Below are positions 24,348 to 32,639 of a DNA stretch of 64,000 bases, one piece after another. Source of the DNA: Jiangella alba (GTDB taxonomy: Bacteria > Actinomycetota > Actinomycetes > Jiangellales > Jiangellaceae); assembly GCF_900106035.1 (NCBI RefSeq), contig NZ_FNUC01000003.1, forward strand, positions 2,907,501 through 2,971,500. Reading direction: 5' to 3'. The translations under genes and the position numbers were made by a program. Positions within the stretch are counted from its first letter, which is position 1. Every line of letters begins with the position of its first letter. A model generated the notes under the pieces. The model ran no database searches and had not been told where the DNA came from. It was given only the letters and a program-made list of their open reading frames with translations.

Positions 24348-25318
24348 CACGGCTCGCTCCGGCAGTCGGCGTCGCAGGTGGCGGCGTCGTAGGCGGCGGT
24401 CGCGACCGGCGCCGCCAGCACGGCCAGCTGGATCGCCAGCATCGCGGCCAGGCCGGTCACCGCGCCCGCCATCGCCACCGGGGCCAGCGGACGGCGCCGC
24501 GGCACCGTCCGCTCCAGCAGCCGCTCGACCCGGGTGACCATGCCGACGGCGCCGATGCCGATGCCCGCCTCGGGCGCGGCGCCACGCCCCAGCTTCAGCA
24601 GCGCACCGGCCACCACCAGCGGCGACGTGCTGCGCGCGGCGGCGTCGTCGGCGTGCAGTTCGGCCAGCAGCCGCAGCGAGCGGTGGCTGTCGCGGGCGCC
24701 GGGCAGCCAGCCGGCCCGGGCGAACGTCGCCGCCACCCCGAGCAGCCGGGCGTGCCGCGCCCGCAGGTGGGTCCGCTCGTGCGCCAGCACCGCGGTCAGC
24801 TCGGCCGGGTCCAGCGCGTCGCGGGCCGCCGACGTCAGCACGACGGCGCCGGGGCGGCCGGGCACCGCGTAAGCGGCCGGCTGCGCGACGTCGACCACGA
24901 GCACGCCGGGCAGGCCGACCGGGCGGGCCACCAGCCCGAGGTCGGCGAGGTGCCGGCGCCGGTCCGCCGCCGTCCGCCGGCCGCTGACGACGACCGCCAA
25001 CACCGCGCCGGTGACCACCGCGGCGGCGACCCCGCCGACGACGGCGTCGAGCGGGCGCCCGCCCAGGTGCGCGTAGCTGCGCAGCAGCGCGTCGGTGTGC
25101 CCGGGCAGCCAGGCGTGCAGGGCGGCCGCGATCGGCGGCAGGTGCAGCACCAGCGACAACGCCGCCGCGAGCACCGTCCCGTAGGTGGCCGGCAGCACCA
25201 GCGCCCAGGCCAGGATGCCGGCCCGCGGGTAGCGCAGCGGCCAGCGGGCCGACGCGAGCAGCGCCGGCAGCGTCCACGCCGCCACCAGCCCGGTGACGGC
25301 GACGACCAGCGCCGTCAC
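24344..25318 (-). CDS. BlaR1-like M56 family metallopeptidase without sensor domain
   Basis: A 324-residue membrane protease. Hydrophobic segments occur at about 1-20, 33-62 and 95-112 and near the C-terminus, with the zinc motif H180-E-R-T-H184 between. M56 proteins such as BlaR1 and MecR1 cleave or release a BlaI-type repressor after sensing a signal. This one ends shortly after the last membrane segment with a short Cys-containing tail, so the extracytoplasmic penicillin-binding domain is absent. Start GTG 25318 overlaps the blaI-like stop by 4 bp. Confidence 0.88.
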   Translation of the reverse strand: MTALVVAVTGLVAAWTLPALLASARWPLRYPRAGILAWALVLPATYGTVLAAALSLVLHLPPIAAALHAWLPGHTDALLRSYAHLGGRPLDAVVGGVAAAVVTGAVLAVVVSGRRTAADRRRHLADLGLVARPVGLPGVLVVDVAQPAAYAVPGRPGAVVLTSAARDALDPAELTAVLAHERTHLRARHARLLGVAATFARAGWLPGARDSHRSLRLLAELHADDAAARSTSPLVVAGALLKLGRGAAPEAGIGIGAVGMVTRVERLLERTVPRRRPLAPVAMAGAVTGLAAMLAIQLAVLAAPVATAAYDAATCDADCRSEPW

Positions 25319-25698
25319 GGGGGCGGCCCGTCGGCGCCGGAGCGGCGCCGTTCCAGCGCCTCGGCCAGCCGCCGCACGTCGGCGTCGTCCATGCGGTCGG
25401 CGAAGCGGATCAGCACGGCCGCGGGGTCGGGCGCGCCGGACAGCGCCGCGCCGACGAGGTCGGCCGCGAACTCCTCGCGGGTGGCGGCCGGGCGGTAGAC
25501 GTTCGCGCGGCCGGCCGGCTCGCGGGTCAGCATGCCCTTGCGGCACAGGTTGTCCATGACCGTCTGCACGGTGGTGTAGGCGACCGTCCGGCCGGTCAGC
25601 AGGGTGTCGAGCACCTGGCGCACCGTCCTGGGTTCCGGCGCCGCCCAGAGGACGTCCATGACGTCGGCCTCCAGCGAGCCGAGCTTGTTCCGCGGCAC
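25315..25698 (-). CDS. BlaI/MecI/CopY-family repressor
   Basis: A 127-residue winged-helix repressor. The N-terminus (LGSLEADVMDVLWAAPEPRTVRQVLDTLL, then the recognition region TVQTVMDNLCRKGML) is typical of BlaI. It is the first gene of a three-gene leftward run: repressor, M56 protease, Lnt homologue. A 19-bp palindrome 33 bp upstream is the likely operator and is shared with the divergent DsbA-like gene. Confidence 0.93.
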   Translation of the reverse strand: MPRNKLGSLEADVMDVLWAAPEPRTVRQVLDTLLTGRTVAYTTVQTVMDNLCRKGMLTREPAGRANVYRPAATREEFAADLVGAALSGAPDPAAVLIRFADRMDDADVRRLAEALERRRSGADGPPP

Positions 25699-25731
25699 CC
25701 GTTCACCTCTCTCCGTCCGGCCCGGGTGATA

Positions 25732-25750
25732 CTACTATCCCGGATAGTAG
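25732..25750. promoter_or_regulatory. BlaI-type operator
   Basis: CTACTATCC-C-GGATAGTAG, a perfect 9+1+9 palindrome that is notably AT-rich for this genome. It lies 33 bp from the repressor start and 16 bp from the divergent thiol-oxidoreductase ATG, so one site could repress both directions. Confidence 0.75.
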
Positions 25751-25766
25751 ACGCCCGAGGAGAGCC

Positions 25767-26441
25767 ATGACGAAGGACCTGAAACGCTCGCTGCTGCTCG
25801 TCGCCGGCTTCGTCGTCGCGCTCGTCGTGCTCCTGGCATTGAACCGGACCGGCGGCGGCGACGACGAACCGGCGGCCGCCACCCCGACCGGCGGGGGCGG
25901 CAGCGTCGAGGTGCCCGTGGTGCGCGACGACAGCCACGTCCTCAGCCCGGCGCCCGACGGCGCGCCCGTCCTCGTCGAGTTCCTCGACTTCGAGTGCGAG
26001 GCCTGCCGCGCCGTCCATCCCGGCATCGAGCAGCTGCGCCAGGAGTACGACGGCCGCGTCGCGTTCGTCGCCCGGTACATGCCCGGCCCCGGCCACTTCA
26101 ACGCCGAGAACGCCGCCGTCGCCGTCGAGGCCGCCGCCCAGCAGGGACAGTACGAGGCGATGTACGACCGGATGTTCGAGACGCAGGGCGACTGGGGCGA
26201 GCAGCAGGTGTCCGCGGCCGACCTGTTCCGCACGTTCGCCGGCGAGCTCGGCCTGGACCTCGCCGCCTACGACGCCGCCGTCGCCGACCCCGCGACCCTC
26301 GACCGCGTCCGCAGCGACCTCGACGACGGCCTCGCGCTCGGCGTCGAGGGCACGCCGACGTTCTTCCTCGACGGCGAGCGCATCGAGCCGCAGTCCCTCG
26401 ACGACCTGCGGGCCCTGCTCGACGCCGCACTGGCGGACTGA
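25767..26441 (+). CDS. Membrane-anchored DsbA-like thioredoxin-fold protein
   Basis: A 224-residue protein with one N-terminal membrane anchor (about 8-25), a Gly/Ala/Pro linker and a DsbA-type thioredoxin domain. The active site is C77-E-A-C80 in FLDFECEAC; the cis-proline loop is T196-P197. It probably makes or isomerises disulfides in exported proteins. GAGGAG lies upstream of the ATG, very close to the BlaI-type operator, so expression is probably under the repressor-protease pair. Linking disulfide formation with a lipoprotein-acylation homologue suggests an envelope-stress module (inference). Confidence 0.9.
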   Translation: MTKDLKRSLLLVAGFVVALVVLLALNRTGGGDDEPAAATPTGGGGSVEVPVVRDDSHVLSPAPDGAPVLVEFLDFECEACRAVHPGIEQLRQEYDGRVAFVARYMPGPGHFNAENAAVAVEAAAQQGQYEAMYDRMFETQGDWGEQQVSAADLFRTFAGELGLDLAAYDAAVADPATLDRVRSDLDDGLALGVEGTPTFFLDGERIEPQSLDDLRALLDAALAD

Positions 26442-26470
26442 CGCGGACGCCGCCACCGTCCTCGTCCGCG
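26442..26470. terminator. Hairpin after the DsbA-like gene
   Basis: A perfect 8-bp stem, CGCGGACG (26442-26449) with CGTCCGCG (26463-26470), and a 13-nt loop, starting immediately after the stop codon. No T-run follows, as is common in actinobacteria. Confidence 0.5.
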
Positions 26471-26508
26471 CAACGCCCGGCGAATCGCCGGTCTCGTGCG
26501 TCCGGCAC

Positions 26509-26847
26509 TCAACGGCAGGCCCACGCATCCCGCGGCGGAACCGGATCCCCTTCCCAGGCGTCGACCGCGGCAGCGTCGACGTGCTGGAAGATCGGCGCAC
26601 CGCGGATGCAGAGACCCCAGAACAGGATGCGCCGGCATCGGCGGCATTCCAGGTAGCTCACGATCGTGTACTTCAGGTCCGACTCGGCCAGTGCCATCAT
26701 GTCGACGAGCGGGACGTCACCACGCAGCTCAAGCATGCGACCGGACTCGACGCGCTCGATCAGTGCATCGGTCGTCGCGTACGGATCGATGCTGTGCGGG
26801 CCCGGAGCCGATACTCGCGCGGTATCGCAGGTCGGGCAGTCGGTCAC
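26509..26847 (-). CDS. Small protein with two CxxC knuckles, function unknown
   Basis: A 112-residue protein starting at GTG 26847 (AGGATGG just upstream). Cysteine pairs C4-P-T-C7 and C68-R-R-C71, with C80 nearby, look like a split zinc-ribbon. Between them is a charged segment DPYATTDALIERVESGRMLELRG. No membrane segment. The composition is normal protein-like and not Arg-rich like the shadow frames, which supports it being real. I cannot assign a function. Confidence 0.65.
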   Translation of the reverse strand: MTDCPTCDTARVSAPGPHSIDPYATTDALIERVESGRMLELRGDVPLVDMMALAESDLKYTIVSYLECRRCRRILFWGLCIRGAPIFQHVDAAAVDAWEGDPVPPRDAWACR

Positions 26848-26907
26848 CGTGCCATCCTGCCACCGGCGCTGACGGCGGGCCGGCCGCCGGCCCGGCCGGC
26901 GCCGCGA

Positions 26908-27501
26908 TCAGCCGTACGTGACGCCGTAGCGCAGGTGGGTGACCTGCTCGCCCTGCACCACCTGCAGCAGCTCCAGCGTCGTCCGGTCGTGGCGCAGGTG
27001 GTCGAGGTAGCGCACGCCGTCGCGCATGAGGATGGGGACGAGGTCGACCCGGATCTCGTCGAGCGCGCCGAGGTCGATGCACTGCTGCGCGATGTTCGGG
27101 CCGGCGACGCCGATGTCCCTGTCGCCGGCGATGGCGCGGGCGCCCTCCAGGGCCTCCTCGACGCTGCCGACGAACGTGAACGGCGCGTCCGGCACCGGCG
27201 GCCAGTTCTCCGGCGGCGGCCGGTGCGTCACCACGAACGTCGGCGAGTCGTTCGGCGGCCGGCCGCCCCAGCCGTTGGCGTGGTCGAAGATCCGCCGCCC
27301 GGCGATGAAGACGCCCTCGGTCTCGTTCTGGTGCCAGTAGGCGGCGCTGGCCTCCGACATCCGGAACGTGATCGGGTAACCGGCCGGCCGCACCTCGACG
27401 TCACCGCTGGTGAACCAGTCGAACAGCGCGCCGACGGAGTCGTCGGGGTACGCGACGAAGCCGTCGAGCGACATGGTGAAGCTGGAGAAGACGACACCCA
27501 T
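26908..27501 (-). CDS. RibD C-terminal/dihydrofolate-reductase-like protein
   Basis: A 197-residue protein beginning VVFSSFTMSLDGFVA, the hallmark of the RibD_C/YyaP/DHFR-like family of small NADPH-dependent reductases, followed by EGVFIAGRRIFDHANGWGG and DIGVAGPNIAQQCIDLGALDEIRVDLVPILMRDGVR. ATG at 27501 has GGGAGG six bases upstream; the longer frame to 27549 lacks such support. Physiological substrate unknown for most members. Confidence 0.88.
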   Translation of the reverse strand: MGVVFSSFTMSLDGFVAYPDDSVGALFDWFTSGDVEVRPAGYPITFRMSEASAAYWHQNETEGVFIAGRRIFDHANGWGGRPPNDSPTFVVTHRPPPENWPPVPDAPFTFVGSVEEALEGARAIAGDRDIGVAGPNIAQQCIDLGALDEIRVDLVPILMRDGVRYLDHLRHDRTTLELLQVVQGEQVTHLRYGVTYG

Positions 27502-27686
27502 CAGAGCCTCCCGCTCGGGTCCGCGTGCCCGTCGCAGATCAGACCACACCGGGCCGTGGAACTCATCGCTCCAGCATCACCCCGGCCATGGCGTCGCCGG
27601 TCACCGCGACAGCGACTAGCGGACTGGATGGGGGCGGTGTGCTCGGCGCTCCGTTCGCTGGCCGACCGTTCGCCGTATTTGCCACG

Positions 27687-27836
27687 TTGGCCGTCCCCCT
27701 GGCGCCCATTCTCTTAGCCGGAAGCACGCGCCTCAAGCGGACCCAATTGGCGCTTCGCGCGGGCGAAGGTCCGCCTGACCCGCGCGCTCCCGGCCAAGAA
27801 CAGGCACCTATCAGGGGACGGGGGAAGGCTGGGCAC
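27687..27836 (+). repeat. Hairpin element, copy A
   Basis: Starts TTGGCCGTCCCCCTGGCGCC, then CCATTCTCTTAGCCG; the right part reads GGCCAAGAACAGGCACC and TATCAGGGGACGGGG. These blocks match copy B (28690-28778) in the opposite orientation. Copy A carries about 60 bp extra between its two halves. Confidence 0.6.
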
Positions 27837-28172
27837 CGCCTCGGCCACGCCGGCCGTCGCTCCGGCCCACCGTGGCACCCACCATCGAGTTGATCAGTCG
27901 CCGGGGGTGGGTTCACGCGCGGCGGCGGCACCTCACCCGCGCCAGGACTGCACAACCGCCACCGAGGACCGTCATCCGGCACTACGGCGGGTGAAGTGCC
28001 GGCCAGACGAGTGAAGCCAACGGTGCCGTGCCACCCACAACCACCCGCAGCCGACAACCGGCACCCGGAGCCGACTTCGATAGCCAGCATCACGCGAACA
28101 GCCCACCAACGACACCCCATACGCGACTTCCGTTATCGAAGACCGGCCAACCGCCGTCGGCACGAACCCGGG

Positions 28173-28240
28173 CAACGGTGCACCGGGCACCGGACGGCAG
28201 GCAGCCAACGGTGCACCGGCGAACGGCCAACGGTGCGGGG
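28173..28240 (+). repeat. Three short direct repeats (CAACGGTGCACCGG)
   Basis: CAACGGTGCACCGG at 28173-28186 and 28206-28219, and a partial CAACGGTGCGGGG at 28228-28240. A related CCAACGGTGCCG occurs near 28018. Too irregular for a CRISPR array. Confidence 0.5.
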
Positions 28241-28492
28241 TTAGCCGCCACCGAAAGTGCTGATGACGGCGTCACCGATCATGAAGATCCGGCCATCACC
28301 GGCGATGTCGCGTGACCGGCACGGTGACGTCTGCGTCGTCACGGTGTCGCCGTGTCGCCCGTCCCGGTCTTGCCGGGCGGCGACAAGCGGTGATCTCCGA
28401 CGCGTGCTGGCACCGGCGCCACCATGTGCCGCCCTGGTCAACACGCTGCTGACGACGACCGGCCCCACCGCCCGGGAGCTGACCGAAACCAT

Positions 28493-28537
28493 CCACCCTT
28501 TCAGTCGTCATAGCAGCTCAAAAGGTTGACGATCACA
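28493..28537. repeat. Decayed copy of the 56-bp palindrome
   Basis: The right half, GCAGCTCAAAAGGTTGACGA plus TCA, matches the right arm of the element at 9338-9393 with two changes. The left half (ACCCTTTCAGTCGTCAT) is a degraded version of its left arm (AACCTTTTGAGCTGTCAT). Here it is not next to a gene stop. Confidence 0.6.
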
Positions 28538-28689
28538 GATGGAGGTCATCACTGGTCGTCACGGTGACGCCGCCGACAACCCTCAGAACCCGGACCAGCT
28601 GTCCACAACTCGTCGTCACCCTGAGCGACGGCAGGTCACCACACAGAACGGCGGCTAACACGGGTGCGGACCGTTCACCGGGCGGGATG

Positions 28690-28778
28690 TGCCCGCACTT
28701 CCCCGTCCCCCTGATAGCTGCCCGTTCTTGGGCCGCGGTGCCGCGGCCAAGAGAATGGACAGCAGGGGGACGGCCAAC
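28690..28778 (-). repeat. Hairpin element, copy B
   Basis: Outer arms CCGTCCCCCTG (28703-28713) and CAGGGGGACGG (28763-28773) are a perfect 11-bp inverted repeat; inner arms TTCTTGGGCCGCGG and CCGCGGCCAAGAGAA pair imperfectly. Together they make a long cruciform-like hairpin. Matches copy A at 27687 in reverse orientation. Confidence 0.65.
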
Positions 28779-28852
28779 GGCCGCATAGCGGCGAACTGGC
28801 GCAAGGCGGCCGACGAGCGGCTGAACCTCGGCAAGGCGGCAGGCCGCCGGAC

Positions 28853-29623
28853 TCAGCCGGGCCGGCGCTCCTGCCGCAGCACCGCCTCGTAGCGGTCGCC
28901 GCGGTAGACCGCCTCGGTGTAGTGGACGACGCGGCCGGCGTCGTCGCGGGCGACGGTGTGGACGCGCAGGGCCGGCTCGCCGGTGGCGAGCTCCAGCAGC
29001 CGGCTGTGCAGCTCGTCGAGCAGGACGGCGACGATGCGCTGCTCCGTCACCCACAGTTGCACGCCCCACTCGCGCTCGAGCACCTCGTACAGCGACGCGT
29101 CGGTGAGGTCGACCTCCTCGAGGCCGGCGAACCGGGCGGCCGGCAGGTGTGCCCGCTCGACCGCCATCGGCACGTCGTCGCCCGTGCGGACGCGCTCGAT
29201 CTGCACCGTCGCGGCGTCGTCGGCGATCTCCAGCTGCTGGGCGACGGACCGGCTGGCCCGCGCCTGCGCGCTGGTGAGCATCCGCGACCCCGGCCGCATG
29301 CCGCGGTGGCGCATCTCCTCGGTGAACGACGTCACCGACGCCGACTGGCTGACGCTGACCCGGCGGTCGGCGACGAACGTGCCGCTGCCCTGCACGCGGT
29401 ACGTCAGGCCCTCGCCGCTCATGCGCTCCAGCTCGCCGCGGACGGTCTGCCGGGCGACGCCGAAGCGGCTGGCCAGCACCCGTTCCGACGGCAGCAGCGA
29501 GCCCGGTTCGAGCGTGCTGACCAGCTCTTCCAGCAGCCGGCGCAGCTCGCGGCCCTTCGTGGCCCGGCCCGGGAGGTTCTCGGGCAGCAGGCCGGCCACC
29601 GGCTCGGAGCGGGCGCGGCTCAT
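28853..29623 (-). CDS. GntR-family regulator, HutC/UTRA type (DasR-like)
   Basis: A 256-residue regulator: winged helix at about 20-85 (SLLPSERVLASRFGVARQTVRGELERM) and a UTRA effector domain (about 95-250, with SFTEEMRHRGMRPGS and the DASLYEVLEREWGVQLW block). UTRA domains commonly bind phosphosugars or similar small molecules. It lies 91 bp downstream of the MDR dehydrogenase on the same strand. The three dre-like sites at 30777-30876 fit the DasR subgroup consensus, so this protein is the probable regulator of both the dehydrogenase and the divergent transporter operon. Confidence 0.9.
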   Translation of the reverse strand: MSRARSEPVAGLLPENLPGRATKGRELRRLLEELVSTLEPGSLLPSERVLASRFGVARQTVRGELERMSGEGLTYRVQGSGTFVADRRVSVSQSASVTSFTEEMRHRGMRPGSRMLTSAQARASRSVAQQLEIADDAATVQIERVRTGDDVPMAVERAHLPAARFAGLEEVDLTDASLYEVLEREWGVQLWVTEQRIVAVLLDELHSRLLELATGEPALRVHTVARDDAGRVVHYTEAVYRGDRYEAVLRQERRPG

Positions 29624-29714
29624 GGCCGGCCGCCGCCGGTGGTCTGACGTTCCGCGAGGAGATGCATGGCGGCACCAATCTAGCGGCGGTTCGGTGTCCG
29701 GGGCAGCACCGGCA

Positions 29715-30719
29715 TCAGCCGACCCAGTCGAAGATCACGCCCATGGTCGTGCCCCGCTCGGTGGTCACCAGCCGGTAGGCCGCCGCGCAGTCCTCGGGTG
29801 CGAAGTGGTGCGTGTTCAGGCCCTCGGCGCAGATCCGGCCGGTGGTGATCAGCCCGAAGAAGGAGCGGTAGGTCTCGGCCTCGACGTCCAGCCGCAGCGG
29901 GCCGTGCGCGCCCCGGATCTGCAGGCCGCGGGTGATCACGTCCTTGGTGAGGTGCTGCTCCGACGGCGCGCCCGGGTCGCCGAGCAGCACGACCGTCCCG
30001 TGGTCGCGGACCAGCCCCAGCGCCTTCGGCAGCATGTCCGGCCGCCCGGTGGTGTCGATGACGACGCGCGGCGCCTCGCCGAAGCCGGCCGCGAGGATCT
30101 CGTCGGCCCGCTCCCCCGGGTCGCCCTCGACGACGGCCGTGGCGCCGCCGCGCAGCGCGAGCTCGAGCCGCTGCGGCGCGATGTCGGCGACGATGACGGA
30201 CTCGGCGCCGGCGGCGACGGCCCAGCGCACCGACATCTGGCCGATCGGCCCGGCGCCGATCACCAGCACGCCGTCACGCAGCCGGTGCTCGGCCGCCTCG
30301 GCGCCGACGTAGGCCACCTGCGCGAGCGTGGCCCACGGCGCGAGGTCGGAGGCGATGTCGTCGGGCACCGGGAAGCACTCGACGGCGTCGACGACGGCGT
30401 GCGAGGCGTGCGAGATGCGGGCCATGATCCGGTCGCCCGGCACCAGGCCGGTGACGTCGGCACCGACCTCCTCGACCACCGCGGTGGCCGTGTAGCCGGG
30501 CAGGAACGGGTACTGGACGTAGTTGTCCCAGTGCGAGCCCGGCTCGAACGAGCCCTTCAGCGCGGTCGTCTCGGTGCCGGTGCTGATCAGCGAGTACTCC
30601 GTGCGCAGGCGCACCTGCCCCGCCGCGATGCCCGGGAGGTCGAACGGCTCCAGCTCGACCTTGCCCGGACCGGGGAAGACGACGCGCTGGCCGCGGCTCG
30701 AAAGGTGGTGAGGGGACAT
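29715..30719 (-). CDS. MDR-superfamily NAD(P)-dependent dehydrogenase
   Basis: A 334-residue medium-chain dehydrogenase. The Rossmann motif is GAGPIG at about 152-157. The N-terminal segment SLISTGTETTALKG replaces the usual zinc-binding Cys region, so the catalytic zinc may be absent or differently held, as in BchC-like and some sugar-oxidising members. Divergent from the transporter operon with a dre-like operator covering its promoter. It probably oxidises a sugar or polyol released from the imported substrate, perhaps together with the Gfo/Idh enzyme at 36302 (inference). Confidence 0.87.
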   Translation of the reverse strand: MSPHHLSSRGQRVVFPGPGKVELEPFDLPGIAAGQVRLRTEYSLISTGTETTALKGSFEPGSHWDNYVQYPFLPGYTATAVVEEVGADVTGLVPGDRIMARISHASHAVVDAVECFPVPDDIASDLAPWATLAQVAYVGAEAAEHRLRDGVLVIGAGPIGQMSVRWAVAAGAESVIVADIAPQRLELALRGGATAVVEGDPGERADEILAAGFGEAPRVVIDTTGRPDMLPKALGLVRDHGTVVLLGDPGAPSEQHLTKDVITRGLQIRGAHGPLRLDVEAETYRSFFGLITTGRICAEGLNTHHFAPEDCAAAYRLVTTERGTTMGVIFDWVG

Positions 30720-30776
30720 CGGCGCTGCCTCTCATGAAGGTCGGGTGAGCGGATCGGATGGCCGGAACCGTACCAC

Positions 30777-30796
30777 AAAGTGGCCTAGTCCACTTT
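30777..30796. promoter_or_regulatory. dre-like operator 1 (AAAGTGGCCTAGTCCACTTT)
   Basis: A 20-bp inverted repeat with a single asymmetric pair, 58 bp upstream of the MDR dehydrogenase start. The core GTGGnCTAGnCCAC resembles the DasR-responsive element (consensus around TGGTCTAGACCA). Confidence 0.7.
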
Positions 30797-30841
30797 TCTC
30801 CCACATCTTGACAGTCCCCTCGCGCTCTGCAATTTTGGTGA

Positions 30842-30855
30842 GTGGACTAGGCCAC
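30842..30855. promoter_or_regulatory. dre-like operator 2 (GTGGACTAGGCCAC)
   Basis: Same core as operator 1, in the opposite sense, preceding the transporter operon by about 100 bp. Confidence 0.7.
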
Positions 30856-30862
30856 CTTACGT

Positions 30863-30876
30863 GTGGACTGGGCCAC
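30863..30876. promoter_or_regulatory. dre-like operator 3 (GTGGACTGGGCCAC)
   Basis: One base different from operator 2 and spaced exactly 21 bp from it, two helical turns, which would place two regulator dimers on the same face. Confidence 0.65.
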
Positions 30877-30954
30877 TCGGCTACCGCCCATCCGCGGCCT
30901 TCAGCAGCCACGCTGGTCCCTGGTGGACCGCGCCCATATCCAGACGGAGGCGTC

Positions 30955-32637
30955 ATGACTCGCACGGCGACGCGCTCGACCCGCTCGACCCGTACCCGGC
31001 TGTTCCGCTGTCTCGTCCCGCTGCTCGCCGTCGCCCTCGCCGGCGCCTGCGCCGGGAAGAGCCCGTCGGACGACGGCGGCGGCGACGATGCCGGCGGCAG
31101 CAGCGGCAACGAGCTCTCGGCCGACTTCCCGGCCGCGGCGGACGGCGACATCTCGTCGTTCACCGTCGGTATCGCCGCCGGCCAGGGCCGCTACGACCCG
31201 CTGCTGGCGACCACCAGCGTCATCGTCGTCAACTCCTACGACTGCCTGCTCACCTGGAACGACAAGGGCGAGCTGGTGCCCGGCCTGGCGGAGTCCTGGG
31301 AGCAGACCTCGGACACCACCTACGTCTACCATCTGCGCGAGGGCCTGAAGTTCTGGGACGGCTCGCCGGTCACCGTCGACGACGTGATCTTCTCCCTGAA
31401 GCGCAACGTCGACCCGGCCGTCGCCAGCCCGTACGGCGTCTACTACACGGCCTTCCAGGACGTCACCGCCACCGGCCCGAACGAGATCACCGTCACGCTC
31501 AGCCGCCCCGACCCGTACTGGCGCTACGCCAGCGCCATCGCGACGACGGTCATCCAGCAGCAGTTCGCCGTCGAGAACGCCGAGAACCTGGGCACACCGG
31601 GCGTGATCCCGATCGGCACCGGGCCGTACCTGCCCAGCGAGTACTCCCCCGCCACCGGCGCCGCGCTGGTCCGCAACGAGCACTACTGGGGCGAGCAGCC
31701 GGCCGTCGAGGAGCTGGTGTTCTCCGTCGTCCCCGACCCCGAGTCGCGCCGGCTGGCGCTGGAGTCCGGCGCCATCGACGCCACCTGGGACGTCCCGCTG
31801 GAGCAGGCCCGGCTGTGGGACCAGATCCCGAACGTGCGCATCGGCTACGGCCCCGGCGGCAACACCAAGATCTTCAGCTTCGACGTCACCGCGCCGCCGT
31901 TCGACGACGTCCACCTGCGCCGCGCCATCGCCTACGCGATCGACCGCGAGGGCATCGCGAACTCGGTGTTCAACGGGCACGCCGAGCCGGCCCGCGGGGT
32001 GGTCCCGCCGGAGATCTTCGAGATCTTCTTCGACGAGCAGCAGCTCGCCGACTGGTACGACTCGGTGCCGGCCTACGAGTTCGACATGGACAAGGCCAAG
32101 GAGGAGCTGGCGCAGTCGGCGTACCCCGACGGCGGCCTGACCATCGAGCTGCCGTTCCAGGCGTCGCAGACCGTCGACCAGGACATCCTCGCCACCGTCC
32201 AGCAGAACCTGCGTGAGCTGAACATCGAGCTGACCTACCAGAGCATGCCCGACACCCAGTACTTCGCCGAGCTGTACCGGCACGAGGACCTGGGGATGCA
32301 GCTGTTCTACTTCGGCCCGACCTACCCGGACCCGTTCACGTACACCTTCTACATGATGGCCGAGAGCCAGGCCGTGCCGAACGCGTTCAACTTCGCCAAC
32401 TTCCACAGCGACGCGTCGGAGGAGCTGATGGCGATCCAGGAGACCGACCCCGACCTGCAGGCGCGGGTCGAGGCGGGCGCCGAGCTGGTGCGCATGGCGG
32501 CGGACGACGCGGCTTACGTCGGCATCGCGTTCCTGCCGTTCCCGGTGGCGCTGAACCGCGAGTACACCATCGACGGCGACTTCAGCATCTGGACGTTCGC
32601 CAACTGGGCGTCCCGCATCCGGATCGCGGAGTCCTGA
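30955..32637 (+). CDS. Family-5 ABC transporter substrate-binding protein
   Basis: A 560-residue DppA/OppA-like binding protein. The N-terminus is an Arg-rich stretch plus hydrophobic segment (LFRCLVPLLAVALAGAC) with a weak lipobox, then an acidic linker; it is probably a lipoprotein. ATG at 30955 has GGAGG four bases away; a longer frame to 30745 crosses the operators. Family-5 blocks LAESWEQTSDTTYVYHLREG and FWDGSPVTVDDVIFSL are clear. First gene of an operon ending with a NagZ-like glycosidase, so oligosaccharide or muropeptide ligands are plausible; this family is known to bind chitobiose and murein peptides in some bacteria. Confidence 0.9.
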   Translation: MTRTATRSTRSTRTRLFRCLVPLLAVALAGACAGKSPSDDGGGDDAGGSSGNELSADFPAAADGDISSFTVGIAAGQGRYDPLLATTSVIVVNSYDCLLTWNDKGELVPGLAESWEQTSDTTYVYHLREGLKFWDGSPVTVDDVIFSLKRNVDPAVASPYGVYYTAFQDVTATGPNEITVTLSRPDPYWRYASAIATTVIQQQFAVENAENLGTPGVIPIGTGPYLPSEYSPATGAALVRNEHYWGEQPAVEELVFSVVPDPESRRLALESGAIDATWDVPLEQARLWDQIPNVRIGYGPGGNTKIFSFDVTAPPFDDVHLRRAIAYAIDREGIANSVFNGHAEPARGVVPPEIFEIFFDEQQLADWYDSVPAYEFDMDKAKEELAQSAYPDGGLTIELPFQASQTVDQDILATVQQNLRELNIELTYQSMPDTQYFAELYRHEDLGMQLFYFGPTYPDPFTYTFYMMAESQAVPNAFNFANFHSDASEELMAIQETDPDLQARVEAGAELVRMAADDAAYVGIAFLPFPVALNREYTIDGDFSIWTFANWASRIRIAES

Positions 32638-32639
32638 TC

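Larger units (their letters stand above)
27502..28852. other. Gene-free, repeat-bearing region of about 1.35 kb
   Basis: No reading frame here has protein-like composition or a recognisable domain; the frames present are short and Arg/Pro-rich. The stretch holds two inverted copies of a hairpin element, a trio of short direct repeats, a decayed copy of the 9.3-kb palindrome and an 8-bp inverted repeat at 27976-28002. It looks like eroded accessory DNA between the DHFR-like and UTRA regulator genes. Confidence 0.6.

Noticed and set aside
27525-28852. Several short frames of 60-185 codons in the repeat-bearing gap
   Set aside because: They overlap each other on both strands, are Arg/Pro-rich, have no ribosome sites or domains, and cover the repeats.
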